DNA of 64,000 nt from Rhizophagus irregularis (GCF_026210795.1 NC_089453.1:1862501-1926500); one strand, 5' to 3'. Shown: positions 1 through 12,988, counted from the stretch's first letter. Made by a program: numbers and translations. The notes: generated by a model not told the origin, from the letters alone.

Positions 1-636
1 TTTAAAATTTTGGTTTATTGGCGTCGGTTCCGCAATATTCATTTTTCCTTCTTGTCAAAATTTTAATTTTAATTAGAGAAAAATTGTTGGATGTCTCATT
101 GTCTCATGGTAAATAAACAAGCCATTGTAGTTTATATGTATGTATTTGCATGCAAGTTGCAAAAAGAGAGATTTTAATTTTTTTTTTGTTGATTTTTAAT
201 CTTTTTTTTTTGTACATTAGTTATTATTATCTCTGTTTTTTTTTTAAAAAAAATAAAATTACAGAAATCCACCAATTTTTACTCGTTATAACGAGGAATT
301 TCTTTAGATTTTTTTTTTTCCATATTCTATATCATAATAATTTAAAAATTTAAAAAAGAAAATATCTTCCTTTTTCTATATCATATTAATTTTAAAAATT
401 TAAAGAAAATATCCTCCTTTTTTTTTTAACTAGTTTTAGTCATAAATTATTATAATTAAATTATTTAGCAGCTGTGCCTGCGCAGCAAAAAAAAGTAAAA
501 AAATTATTTTAAAATTTTTCTTCTCTTATTTTGTTTTTAAATTTTTTTTTTTTTCAAGTTTCACCATATTATTATTATTATCTTTTTATCTTCCGTAAAA
601 TGAAATAAATAAATAAATTATTATTAAATAATTAAA
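1..636. other. AT-rich intergenic sequence, no gene
   Basis: Long T and A homopolymers dominate. The only open frame (150-353, plus) is a low-complexity F/L/I/Y string from poly-T DNA. I see no coding, RNA or repeat feature here. Confidence 0.6.
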
Positions 637-1848
637 TTAATTATCAAAATTTGGTGGAGACGGTGATACATTGTTTCTTAACATTAATTCGATCTGACAT
701 GCTCGACATGTTGGATATGAATCATCCTCATTTCTAATTTCAAGTTGAATTGATTCATGATCATCCGATGTTGATGACCCGTCTTCTTCCATGTGAATCG
801 AACCATCACATTCTGGAGGACTTCTAAATGGTTTACCAGGAGGAACATAATAACAAAATGGAAGAAACAATGCAGCTTGTTTCTTTGCTCCAAAAACTAA
901 AAATAATAAAGTACCTCTAAAAAAATATATATATATTCTTTTGTATTAATAACTTTTTTTTTTAATAAGAACGATGAACAATATTAATATTAAATATACA
1001 TACGGTAATATGCCCATAAAAGAGCTTATAAGAAAAGCGCTATTAGATTTGGAATCGTCACTAGGATAACTTATGATCCTTGGAATGAGGGTTAATGTAA
1101 GAAATATTATATAAATGAAACAAAATGTGTTTAATCTAACAGCACGTCCTAAAACAACTGCTGTTGCAATGTTCTTACGGGCATTATGATATTTCCATTG
1201 TTTATATAAAATAAATGACGAATGACCTACAAAATAAAATTAATATTATTAAATATAATAATTCTTATAAAAGAAAATTCATTCAATGATATAAAGATGT
1301 AATTTCCTACAAGCCATTATAAACGCGACTAAAGCTAGTATTGACGTGGGTATTGTGTAAGCGTAAAACGAACTTCTTTGAGATCTCTTACAGTGTAGTA
1401 CCGTCACTACGACTCCCCAATTCTTTTCGTTCATTGACATTATCGTATCAATAATATTAAATATTAAAGAAAATGCCCAAACAAAAGTGGACACCCATAA
1501 AAAACATTTTTGTTCAATGTCAGCCTTTCCTTTGTTTAAGGCGTACCATAAATAAAAGGCAATAAACAATGGAAAGAACTGCATTGGGTAAAAAGTGAAT
1601 GAAGTAATTTTGTTTGAAATTAAACAAATTGGCGTTTCGAATGCACGTTCCATTAATTCATCCCCATATATGATTATAGGAGGTAATGCTGAAAATCCGT
1701 TACCGATTGCGGCAACGAATAATTGAAAGATTGTCCATTTCATAAAATGTGGTTCAGACTTTAATAATGAATAAATTAAAATGATTAGCAATATAATACT
1801 AACTAATTGAAGTAAAATATAAAATATTGCTATGAGCGAATATTTCAT
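637..1848 (-). CDS. Seven-transmembrane receptor-like protein, three exons
   Basis: Predicted exons are 1848-1311, 1226-1004 and 916-637. Both introns are GT-AG and the phases close exactly (538+223+280 nt, 346 aa). The protein opens with hydrophobic helices (ILLQLVSIILLIILIYSLL, then one around FVAAIGNGFSALPPIIIY). Further helices follow near PMQFFPLFIAFYLWYAL, CFLWVSTFVWAFSLIFNI and PTSILALVAFIMAC, then one after a basic loop (YKQWKYHNARKNIATAV), and a last one with LLFLVFG. The tail is acidic and Ser-rich (HMEEDGSSTSDDHES), as expected for a cytoplasmic C terminus. The fold and the G/LVFG-like last helix resemble fungal cAMP-receptor/Git3-like GPCRs. I do not see Ste3 landmarks, and the ligand is unknown. 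It is probably a plasma-membrane sensor. The ATG at 1848 is the first in the open frame. Confidence 0.72.
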
Positions 1849-4800
1849 GTTAAAACTTTTTGTTTAATTTCAAAAAAAAAAAAAAAAAAAAAAAAGGGGC
1901 AGAAAAAAAAAATATTTTTTTTTCACTTCATAATGAGGTTGACGGGATAGATAAAAATAAGGCATTTATATAACTTTTTTTTTTTTTGTTTTTTTTTCTT
2001 ATATAACTTTTTTTAATTGTAAAAATATTGTATGAGACATTTGTGTAACAAAGTTACCAGAATTTTGTTTTATTTGTAGATCGGAAATTTATTTATTCGC
2101 AAACGAGGGCTCAAAAGTCAAAACATTATAGGAACCTCAATGTATATGTATATAAATAAATATATAATATATGCAATGAAAGAATTTTCTATAAACAGAA
2201 ATGAATTAGTAAGATAATCGGTTATTGAAAGAATATTCTTTCTAGAATATAATGAATTTGTTTAAAACTTTAAAAAAAAAAAAATTTCCTAAAATAAAAT
2301 AAAGTCAAATAAATAAGAAATAAAAAATTTTTGTTACTGTCGGGATTAATCGTATCTATAACCTTATATTCATATATATTCAAGTAGATAATTATCATAT
2401 TTTTTTATAGGGAAAATGATACAAAATCGGTTATTTACTTTAATGGCAGATCTGCAGAGACCGTGTCACATTGAGGTGTACCAGGTGTACCATCAATTAA
2501 TTAATATGTAAAGTATTCATATATTCATGTAAAAGAATGACGATCATAATAACTTATAGTAAATTAGTAATACCACTGTAATACCTGTTAAAATTCACAC
2601 GTATTGTTTTCATTTAAGAACGCTTCAAATATCTAAAAAAGTAAATGATTCAAGCCTTTTTAGCTCTTTTAGATACTCTCAATAGGAAAAAAATGTTTTC
2701 TTTAGTATTTTCAAAAAATGCGAGGTATTACGTTTGTCTAATCTTTCATGATTGCACAAATGCATGGTTTATTTTTAGAATTTCGGAAATTTTAATGGAC
2801 TTTCCGAGATGTAATTTATTAATATCAGAAAATAAAGTTAAAAAATCCGAATGAATCTAAAATACCTGGTATTCAATTCATAACCGACATAAATTCTCTA
2901 ATAATAAACTTTATATGATAAGATTTGATTTAATTAGTTTGATGGTACACCTACATTTACAATAACGTAAACACGTGTATGTACCTTTGTGTAATACCTA
3001 ATAAGGCTCATAGGCATTTGTACTTTGACTCACCAATAACTTAAAAAGTCCAATACTATATAATTAAATACCATTTTTATGTAAAAGGTCATAATTTATT
3101 GATTTATTTTTAATTTCTATTTTGTCCTATGTCCAATAAGTTTATTATTTTTTTATTGGATAAAAATTATTGAATTTTTAATTCACATTATCAAATTTAT
3201 AAATAAAAAAGATAAATGAACCTATCAAATTTCGTTGTTTGCCAAATATAAATATTTATAATCTCGATTATTTCTTGGCAGATCACTATACGGTATCACT
3301 TTGCAGATTATTACCAAATTATTTAGATTGATAAATCATACGTGATAATGATCTGGAGTTCTGGGCTCCTTTTTTTTCTAGTAATTCCTTAGATTAGAAT
3401 GTTTATAAAAATATTTATTTTTAAGATAAATAAAATAAATTTAAAACATCCAATTTGTTTACTGCATTTACGCCTGGATTTATCATCCAAAAATAACGCC
3501 ATAGATACTTTACTGGATATGTTGGGACATGTGTTAATGTTATGGGACAATAACTTAAAAATAATTTTATTCCGATTTTTATTGATTTAGGTAATAACTG
3601 TACAACTGTAATTTACTATAAATAAATGTGACAAAATAAATTATTTTATGCCTTTTAATATTTTTATCGTAATTAAATTTATTAAATATTTTTACGGTAT
3701 GGTATATTATTATTATATAATATTCATCATTTTTTTTTTTGTTTATTTACAAAATGTCAAAAACCCATAATTTTGTTTCTTTAATGACCTTGTTCTAGAC
3801 TCAAGTACCACGCTCCTTTTTTTTTAAAAAAAAAAGAAACCAATCAAAACTGTCAAATGGATATTTGAGCCAATCAAAATTGATTTTAAATGCAATGAAT
3901 TCCGCAATGTGACTGGTTTTTGTAGATCATAGTATTTTCGAATTTTTTACGCACACAAAAAAGAAAATGTGATAAATGTTGTGAAATACGTCAATGAATT
4001 AAAGTTATTTGTTTGATATTACATTTCGATTGTTATATATTGATAGGTTATTGTAGTACATGACTTATCGGACTCATTGATAATATCATTTAAGTTGACG
4101 ATCCATATACCATCGTAATATTAAAGATATTATTGGGTCAATTTACTATTTATTCATAGTTTTTAATACTTCTAACCTTCTTTTGTGAAATTTCTTTAAT
4201 AAACTCATTTATAAGTTAATCCTTAACAGGTTAATTAATCGATTAATATCAGAATTTTTTTATCAAATAATATAATAAAATGAATATCAATTGTAAAGCA
4301 TTCGAAAGTTCTAATGGAATTATAATGACATTATTTCTTAATTTTATAATTTAATTGGTTTATTTTTGCTCATTGAGTATATCTCACATTGCACAACGGG
4401 GTAGAATACTAGTTTTATTTTGTAAAGTTAACTTACCAGTTCTTTTAATAACGTGTATTGTTCTCTTTGAGGATAATTTTTTTATTTTAAAAAAAAAATA
4501 ATTGGTTTATTTTTCCTGTTAAAAAAAAATACTACGTAAAAAAAAAATAAAATAATTTCGTTATTTTTCTAATCTGTTATTGTTGTAATTTAGAAATTGG
4601 AACACGCTTTTTAAATCATACTAATAACCAATTACTAGGATGCTTAACAAAAATATCTTGGTTAATTCCAATCTCTAATTTTACATTTTTATTATAATGT
4701 TTACTAAAGATATATATTTCTATGTATCTTGGGTGTCGAGTAGACATGTCGGTGGTAAAATGTCTATTTTGGAATGTCTTTTCGGGCAATCATTGTCGGG

Positions 4801-6050
4801 AAATTATGATATGACGATCATTGGTGAAAGCACTTGTAATGAAATTTATTTCGCACTGAATTTGAGAATGTGGTTTAGTAGTAAATCAAATTTATTCCTT
4901 AGACATTGTGTGTTAGTTTTCAAAATTTTGCAAAAATATGATTTTTGACTAATAGTTTTCAATAATTCAGGATTATTATTCGTAAGATGTTTAACTATTG
5001 CATGAGCTGCAATCCCATTTACATAATCCATGTAATATAGGTGGTTCAAATCCTTATTTTGGCGCGACCTTTAGATCTAATAAAGTATCTCATTTCATGT
5101 GTTGTTATTTTCATGATTAATGCTTCCCTTTTCAAAACATGAGAAAAATAAAAGTGGTAATATTTTACAATACGACCTTATATGAATTTAAAAACATGTT
5201 ATTTCTTTTGAGATAAAATAAGTCTAAAGAGGAAAGAGAGGCTGAATTTCCAAGCGTGGGAAGTTTAGGACAATTAAAATTGAATGTTTAGTTCCGGCAG
5301 ATACAGCAAACGTAATTATTACCAATGACTACTCCGAATTCTACTAATTTACTAATTTATAATAGACTTATTTCCACTCTAACCGTCTGATACTTGAATA
5401 ATTTTTGAATTTAATCAATTTATTAACTACTCCTAATTTATAGCACTGACTAAAAGACCCCCTTTTTTGCGTACCCACCCAATATGATACGTTAAAAATT
5501 TTCAAGAAATATGTAGTTTTTACAATAACTAATTTAAATAACCTAATTTAAATATAGTAGCCCTATAAAAAATTTTATCCGTAATTTCTATAAAAACTCT
5601 GTGAATACTATGATAAATTTACATGAAATAAAAAAAAACACGGAATAATTTTCATAGAAACTAGTACGTTTAAGTTCTTTTTCTTGAAACAGCTTAACCT
5701 TAAGCTTAAATTGAAATTGAAGTTCCTACTTTTATGCTATATAAAAAGAATTTTGATGCATTACAATAAAAATTTTTATTAATTATTGAGAGTTATATAT
5801 TTTATTATATATCATGCAAATACATAATAAATTTTATGGAATTAACAAGAGGTTATTGTAAAAAATTAAAAACAAATTTTTTAATATAGAACGTTTGCAC
5901 AATATCTTGTTATACTTTCATGAGGTCATTTAAAACATTTGTTTACTCTCTAGTCTTAGTGTTTAAATAATCCAAGATAAAAAAATAAATACTGAAATAG
6001 TAAATAAATGATAATAATTTAAAATATAAAAAAAAACATTGTTAAATGAT
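1849..6050. other. Long intergenic region without a supportable gene
   Basis: About 4.2 kb of AT-rich DNA. Open frames at 2645-2854, 3399-3590, 4697-4948 and 4846-5049 are short, lack recognisable motifs and have no adjoining exons that I can chain. A candidate small inverted-repeat element lies at 2483-2952. The sequence near 5563 (CCCTATAAAAAATTTTATCC) resembles the end of the small MITE at 13160. Nothing else is evident. Confidence 0.5.
2483..2952. mobile_element. Candidate small MITE
   Basis: A 14-bp perfect inverted repeat (AGGTGTACCATCAA at 2483-2496 and its complement at 2939-2952) encloses 470 bp of non-coding DNA. The size and termini suit a non-autonomous DNA transposon. I found no clear target duplication, so this rests on the inverted repeat alone. 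Confidence 0.35.
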
Positions 6051-8296
6051 TTAAAATCCATCTAAAGATAAAAAATAAAAATTATTAATTAATTATTTGC
6101 TTTAAAAAGAAATTTAATTTATTTAAGAACTTACCATCAGGAATTTCCAGTTCATCTTGTTCTTCTGAATGAAGATTTGGATTATTATATACTTCGTCAT
6201 CATCTATAAGAAAATAAACATACTTAAAATAGTATAAAAATTGTTTGTTATTACGTAAAATTTTCACTTACCATCGACATGTTGAATTATTTCCTTTTCA
6301 TCATCTAAATTTTAATAAAAGTCGCATTTAATAAATAAATTTTATTTTATTTTGTTACTACTAATAGTGTTTCATAGTAAATTGTATGATTTTAACATTC
6401 CTAACAATAGTAAGTTATTAACATTACAGCGTTGAATTATTACATAATGATGTTTAATAATTGATATTTATTTTAGTTGATGATTTTAATAAATCAAATA
6501 AGCGAAATAGCAAATCATCGAAAGTAATTTCTATTTTTAGAGGTAATGTATTTTAATTATTGTCAAATCGAGATTGATTTAAATATTAAATCTAATATCT
6601 TAATTTTTAGATAGTAATAAAAAATTATCTAAATTATTTAAAAAGTTGCAAATAAAATCAAATAGTAAGTAAATTACTAAAATTAAAGTATTAAGTATTT
6701 TAAAAACTGGATTATTATAAAAAATTGTAGAAATTATTATTTACCTTCTTGTTCTTCTATTATAATATAAATTCAAAAAAAGACAAATTAATAATATATT
6801 TTAAAATAAATAAATTCATTAATAAAATATTATACACTAATACCTTCTGTTGCATTTCTTGGTTCAGGTAGATTTCCAAAGTTGTGAATTTTACTTGTAA
6901 ATAATCTGCTACTCGTATAATTTTCTTCTACTTTATTCATTTCTAAATTATCTATTTCTGATTTGAATAATTCATCTGACATATTTTGATAATCTAAATT
7001 AAATCTTTTCATTCTTTCCCAAAGTGTATAAGCGTCAGGTCTTTTTAATGGATCAGCATCCCAACATTCTTTCATTAAATTTTTATATTCTAATGGAGTT
7101 CCTGGCACAATTTTTGGTCTTATACCGTTAATAATATTCATTACAATATCATTTTCATGTTCATAATTTATAAATGGTGCTTGTCCAGATGAAATTTCCC
7201 ACATAAGAATTGCAATACTATAAATATCAGATGCAAAAGTATATTCTCTTCCAACAATAACTTCGGGTGCTATGTAAGGAAGATTTCCATATATACTTGT
7301 TGAAGATTTATCAGCAGGTCCACAAAATCCAAGATCACTAATATACCAATGATCATTATATTGTGAATATAATATATTTCCAGAATGTAAATCTCTATGA
7401 ATTGCTTTCTCTTTATGAATAAAATAAAGTGCATGAATTATTTCATAAGTAATATTAATTCTCTTTTTCCATGTAAGTTGATTATGATTTTGTTGTAAAT
7501 ATTTTCTTAAATCTATATCCATTTTCATCATTACAAGAAAATAATTTCCATTTGATGGATTTTGTGTTAAACCATAACATCGAAAAACAACTGGCCATTT
7601 ATTACTTATAGTTAAATGTGATTTAGCCTAAAAGACAATAATTTGTAAAAATACTAGTGCTAATACAAAAAATTACAACAATTTTATGAAATATAGAATA
7701 CAAACCTCTTTAAACCAACTTTGATTTGCACTTTCAACATTTTCTAATTTTTTTAATATTACTTTGAAATTTCCAAATCTTTTTAATTGTTTTTTTTCAG
7801 AATCCCATTCTTTATACCTTCCATTAATCCAATCTGCTGTATAAATTTCTGAGAATCCACCTTTTGTTAAATATTTAATATTTTCTAAATTACTATATGG
7901 GATCCATTCAACTATTTTACTCGGCATGAGTGATTCCATTTGACATTTCTGTATTAAATTATCAATATCATCATTCCCGGATGTCCAATTTGGAAAATTT
8001 TCTTTTAAATAATTTCGAACACAATATTCACAATATAATGTGGCTAAACATTCTTGGTTACAATTTTCACAAATTCTTTTTGTACCATCATTTTTTATAA
8101 CTTTATCTCGATCATAATCTATAGTTAACTCTCTTATTGCTTCAGTTTTTTCATAATTTGTAAGAATTTTATCAGCAAGGACTGTTTGTTTTTTAAATTC
8201 AAATTGTTTGTGTATATCATTGTAAATATTAGTATCTATTAATGTATTTGCTTTATTATTTGTTGCATAAATTAACTCATATCGAAGAGTGGACAT
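6051..8296 (-). CDS. Tyrosine-kinase-like protein kinase with micro-exon tail
   Basis: Predicted exons are 8296-7706, 7627-6844, 6756-6745 (12 nt), 6304-6272, 6203-6135 and 6061-6051. All introns are GT-AG and phases close to 1500 nt, 499 aa. A cysteine cluster (CENCNQEC...CEYC, residues 76-92) precedes the kinase domain. Visible kinase motifs: glycine loop GGFSEIY (about 146-152), the VILKK lysine (182/183), catalytic HRDLHSGN (Asp276), DLG at 295-297 in place of DFG, then APE and a C-lobe ending CWDADPLKRP. The HRDLHSGN/DLG combination is typical of the expanded kinase family of Rhizophagus-type fungi. The Gly-for-Phe-type change in DFG is usual there and does not by itself argue for a dead enzyme. 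It is probably a cytoplasmic Ser/Thr or dual-specificity kinase. The acidic tail is encoded by four small exons, all joined in phase 1, so they could be skipped without shifting frame. Confidence 0.85.
6478..6667 (+). other. Exon-like blocks on the strand opposite the kinase intron
   Basis: Inside the kinase's 440-nt intron (6305-6744) the plus strand shows TTTTAG acceptors followed by Lys/Asn/Ser-rich open blocks (DDFNKSNKRNSKSSK and SNKKLSKLFKKLQIKSN) and GTAAT/GTAAGT donors. The phases do not chain cleanly, and no upstream coding exon is visible. It may be a relic or chance in AT-rich DNA. Confidence 0.2.
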
Positions 8297-10425
8297 AATG
8301 AGAAAGAAAGAAATAATTATTTTTAAGTTCGTTACTCCGAGATAAATTAGTAAAATGCAAATTGTTGATCAAACTCATGTTGTGCCCTTGTGACCTTGAG
8401 GCGTAGTATTTTACACCTCATAACCAAAAAAAAAGAAAATATTACTACCATTTATTATTGTACTTTCTATACTTAATATTATAATTTAAAATTAATAATT
8501 TACTTTTATTTATTTATTTATTTTTTTTCAGCGAATACAATTTGTGTTTTAACAAATTCGATTGTCATACTTAATGAATAGATAGTATCCTTGATTAATA
8601 TTCAAAGAATTTTTAAAATAAACAAAATTATTAATTTGTTATTATTTTTAAATCTTATTTAAAAAATCAATATAGACATGATTGATGAAAATCTATTTAG
8701 TTATTTTCAATTGAATTTATTTTTAATAAACAACGTGGCGAATAATGAACATGAAAGGATTATAAGAAACCATTCAATTTATTATTTCTACTAAAAAAGT
8801 CATATCTAAGAGAAGAATTTTTGTAGAATTATAATTATTTTTTTTTTTTAAGATGTAATGATGTAGATTTAAATAAAAATATAAGGTTTTAATAAAAAAA
8901 TGTTTTAACGAAAGAAATGATTACGTAACGATTTAGTGTAATAATAAATAAGGAATAGATCAGCGCAAGTATGTCACGGGGTTTTCATATTATGGCACGG
9001 GTTTCATGTTACACAATTCAAATTATTTATATGGAGACTATTCGTCTATTCTAAACGGAACGGCAGACTAGGTATATAGATTACGCTTACAATGTCAGAG
9101 TTAATAATTAATATCTAGTTCCATTATTTGGAATAACACAGGATCTAGATACATTAAGTTATTATGCAGCTAAATAGGATCATGTCGGTTTTAACATACT
9201 GATATTTTTTAGATAAAATAATTATTGCTTAAGTATCATTTAGATTAAATATCACATACTGTATATTAAATTTTATAAGTAAAACGCTATATGTTAACTA
9301 AATAGCTTCATTATCGCGTTTATTTTTATGAAGCATGATCTTTGGTCGCCTGCATAATAACACAATTATTGGGAATGGTATTGAATATCTTAGCAGTTCG
9401 ATGATATTTCAACCTCTTACTCAATAATTATTATTTATATGATTATAATGATGGAAATGAATTATGAAAGTTTATTAATTTATTGGCAAAAAAATATAAT
9501 CCGAATAATAAATTTATTAATTCATTGATTTTCACGATGGAATATTATTGATTAGTGATCTTGGATAATATGTAGTGAGTTCTTCAAAAACTAACTTCAT
9601 GAAGTGTATAAATTATTTTCTTCCAATATTGTTTACATTTAATTAAACATATATCAATACTATCTGGATATATTGAAACATCTCAAGAATATTGAAGTGC
9701 ATTTTGTCTATTTAAAAAGAGAGTATCTACCATAGACTTAAATTTGTGATTATAATTTACAAAAGAATAGAAATAAGACATTTTTAATATAATTGTAATA
9801 AACTATATGTTAGAATAAAAAAAAAAGTAACATTGATCAAGAATGAAACAATATAATTTCTGTAGAGTAAATTAACATGTAATAAATGTACAGGAGAATT
9901 TTGTTTGTACATATAATGCAAGTTATCTGGGACTCTCCATACTTTACCCGTGATTCGTACCGCAGCAACTTTCTCCTTCAAATATTATATTTTTTCCACA
10001 AAATTTAATTCTCCTATTATAAATAATTTTTCTAATATGCATATATTTTTCTTTAAGAAGTCATGCATTACGGCTTCCCTCTAAATTTCTCTGGGTTGTG
10101 ACAAATGGAGTTTGTGTCAAATAAACTGCGGACCACTCAAAAAACCAAGTCGCTGAGCATAAACAGATCCTCCAATCACGTGATTATGTAAGTTAAACAT
10201 CACAACCAGGCGGACATGTGATTTATATAGACACATTTGTATTGTGGGAAAAATTAAAAAAACAAAACCGCATCCTTCTGTATAGTAGACAAATATGTTT
10301 ATCAATCTCATTTCATAAAGAAAAATATGCTGTTGATCTTTTTTTTGAAAGTTTTTGTTTCAAATGTCACAAAGTTTTAAAAACAAAGATATCGTTCATC
10401 CACTTTATTTGAATTTTATAATTAT
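8297..10425. other. Intergenic region, no gene recognised
   Basis: AT-rich DNA with a few unrelated short open frames (9784-9981, 10117-10311 minus; 10218-10412 plus). None shows a motif or splice partner that I can support. Confidence 0.5.
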
Positions 10426-10469
10426 TGGCTCTAATCCTAACCAACCCTAATATAACACTAATCCCATAC
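10426..10469. repeat. Degenerate telomere-like repeat, left of hAT element
   Basis: Imperfect CCCTAA-type units (CTAATCCTAACCAACCCTAA) resume directly after the hAT element at 11621. The last 8 bp, TCCCATAC (10462-10469), are the left target duplication. Confidence 0.6.
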
Positions 10470-11620
10470 TAGAGGTCTGCAAACGGGACCCGCAACCCGG
10501 AAACCCGGACCCGGCCCAGACCCGGATCCGGGTTTGGGCCAGCAAATTTTCCTTCAAAATTCACCTGGGCTGGGTCCGGGCCGGCATTTGATTTTCATAA
10601 ATTTTCCGGGCCAGGTCCGGGTTTAGATTCTCAACCCGGAATTTTATTAATTCTGGCCAAAATTTTGTTAATTCTGGCCGAAATTTAAATTTAAGTTTTT
10701 TAATATTAAATATAATAATTTTTATTTTATTTTTACACATTTTTTGATTTAATTTTATATAATTTATTTCCTTTTTAGTGTATTATAGTATATTATAGTT
10801 AATAAATTTTTCTAATATAACTTTTCGCTTGTATTGTTTTTTAAAAAAAATTTAAATGTTATGCTACAATTTCATTATTTTTTTTTAAATAAATAGAATA
10901 AATAAATAAATAAATAAAATTTTATTTTGTTTTTTATTATTATTGAATTATAATTGTGAAATTGGTTTGTTTCTTTTAAATTCTTATTGTTTATTTTAAT
11001 TTTAATAAAAAAAAAATAAAAACGCGCATCATAATATGAATTACAATCAACTGTTAAAAATAGTTGATTTGCTAAAAAAAATAAATAAATTTTTATTTAT
11101 TAAATTATTTATAATAAAATTATTTTTTTTAAAAAGAAATAGTAAATTACTATACAAAATTTTTATTTATAAATAAATACATTATCTGTTATTTCAAATC
11201 ACTAAGTTTTCGCGTTGTTTAAAATTATCAAATTGCTGTACACAAAATTTATAATTGTGATCTACATTATATTTTCACGTTATACTTCAAAATTTTTATT
11301 ACATATTATTAATATTCACAATTTTTATTATATTAAATATCAACATTTTCAAATAATTAGTGAATTTTGTTTCAACTGTTTATATAAATGAATATTATTA
11401 TTGAATTTCTTGATTTGCCAAAATCACTATACTAAAATGATTTACATTTATATACTAAATAATTATAAGAATTCCGGGTTGGGCCGGGTTTTGATATTAT
11501 GAATCTGGGCCGGGCTGGGTTGGCATAAAATATATATTTAAGGCCCGGGCTGGCATATATATTCATATATTATTTTCGGGCCGGGCCGGGTTTTAAAATA
11601 TGGGCAAATGCAGACCTCTA
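10470..11620. mobile_element. Non-autonomous hAT-type transposon (MITE)
   Basis: The element begins TAGAGGTCTGCA and ends TGCAGACCTCTA, and is flanked by the perfect 8-bp duplication TCCCATAC (10462-10469 and 11621-11628). An 8-bp duplication and TAGAG-type ends are diagnostic of hAT. Both ends carry G+C-rich subterminal repeats (CCCGGACCCGG, GGGCCGGGCC) around an AT-rich centre with no transposase, so it needs an enzyme in trans. Similar GACCCG-rich subterminal repeats occur in the hAT at 45053-50562. Confidence 0.9.
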
Positions 11621-11658
11621 TCCCATACCCTAATCCTAACCCTAATCTAACCCTAACT
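11621..11658. repeat. Degenerate telomere-like repeat, right of hAT element
   Basis: After the right duplication the sequence runs as CCCTAATCCTAACCCTAAT and then CTAACCCTAACTAG, matching the TTAGGG telomere unit of most fungi. With the left block it forms a short interstitial telomere-like tract split by the hAT insertion. Confidence 0.65.
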
Positions 11659-11728
11659 AGCCGCGTTTCAATCTCTGAGTCTTTTTCATTTCTGAAATTA
11701 AAACTCGAACTATTAACAAGGTTTTCTA

Positions 11729-12988
11729 TGGTGTACCATTTGGACCAAAAGTGACAAAATTATGAAAATCGAAATTTTGAAATTTGAAATTTCGGATGTT
11801 TGAAATTTCCTTTTTTGAAATTTCCTTTTATGTGAAATTCCCTTAAATGGTATGGATTGACATAAATTCGTGTCACGAAATTTCCTGTTTTGGATGTATG
11901 TGCAACGTCGATCATTACCATTTAAGGGAATTTCACATAAAAGGAAATTTCGAAAATCAAAAATTTCAAATTTCAAATTTCAAAATTCAAAATTTGATTT
12001 TCACAATTTCAATTTTTTGAAATTTGAAATTTCCAAAAAAGGAAATTTCATCAATCAAAGTCATGATCTAACTTTCTCAGGTTGGATCACAGTTTGACTG
12101 ACCTTTTAATAACTCAATAAAAATTTTTTTTTTTAACCATTTAATAAAAAAAACATGTAAATGTTTTTATAATAATTTGGTAGAAAACCAATTTTTTTTT
12201 CATAAAAAAAATGTTATAAATCTTTTAATAAAAAGAGTTTCTAAATATTTAGTTAAATAAAAAATATGTTTTTGCAACATCTTTAATATAATTAATAAAA
12301 AAAAATTGTAAGTATAATTATTTTTAATAATTTTAATAAAATATTTAAAATATTGCAAAAATGCTTTTGTAATGCTTGTTAATAGTTTTAATAAATAACA
12401 TTGCGAAAATGGTTTAAATAATATAAAATACTTTTCACAACACTTTTTAATGATTTTAATGAAAAATATTGTGAAAGTGTTTTTCAATAATATATTTAAT
12501 AAAAAAAACATTAATGTCATGAAAACATATTTTCTATTAAATTATTTGCCAAGAAATATTTTCATAATAAACTGTCAAATATAAATGTTTTGCAACATTC
12601 TTATTAAAATTTAAAAACATTTACTTTAATAATGTTGGTCAATAACCCAACCTAAGGCTGGTCATGAATTTGATGATTTTTAATGAAATTTCCTTTTTTG
12701 GAAATTTCAAATTTCAAAAAATTGATTGAATTTTTGAAAATTGAAAATTGAAATTTTTAATTTTCGAAATTTCCTTTTATGTAAAATTCCCTTAAATGGT
12801 AATAATCAATGTTACACATACATCAAAAACAGGAAATTTCATGACACGAATTTATGTCGATCCATACCATTTAAGGGAATTTCACATAAAAGGAAATTTC
12901 AAAAAAGGAAATTTCAAAAATCTGAAATTTCAAATTTCAAAATTTCGATTTTCATAATTTTGTCACTTTTGGTCCAAACGGTACACCG
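11729..12988. mobile_element. Foldback MITE with ~370-bp inverted arms
   Basis: Ends are TGGTGTACC and GGTACACCG, each next to a TA dinucleotide (11727-11728 and 12989-12990), as in Tc1/mariner-type elements. The arms (about 11729-12100 and 12650-12988) are imperfect inverted copies full of AAATTTC/GAAATTT words. The centre (12120-12640) is AT-rich. Open frames in the arms mirror one another and are by-products of the repeat. No transposase is present. Confidence 0.75.

Noticed and set aside
637-1848. Ste3 pheromone receptor assignment
   Set aside because: Seven helices are present, but I do not see the conserved WCD-type and RRRY-type landmarks of the Ste3 family.
4970-5070. tRNA-like GGTTCAAATCC T-loop
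   Set aside because: The flanking 5-bp T-stem does not pair, and no acceptor, D or anticodon arm can be formed around it.
9784-9981. 65-aa minus-strand frame (KVAAVRITGKVWRVPDNLHY)
   Set aside because: The composition is gene-like at its start, but it is short, ends in a hydrophobic AT-driven tail and has no splice partner or family that I recognise.
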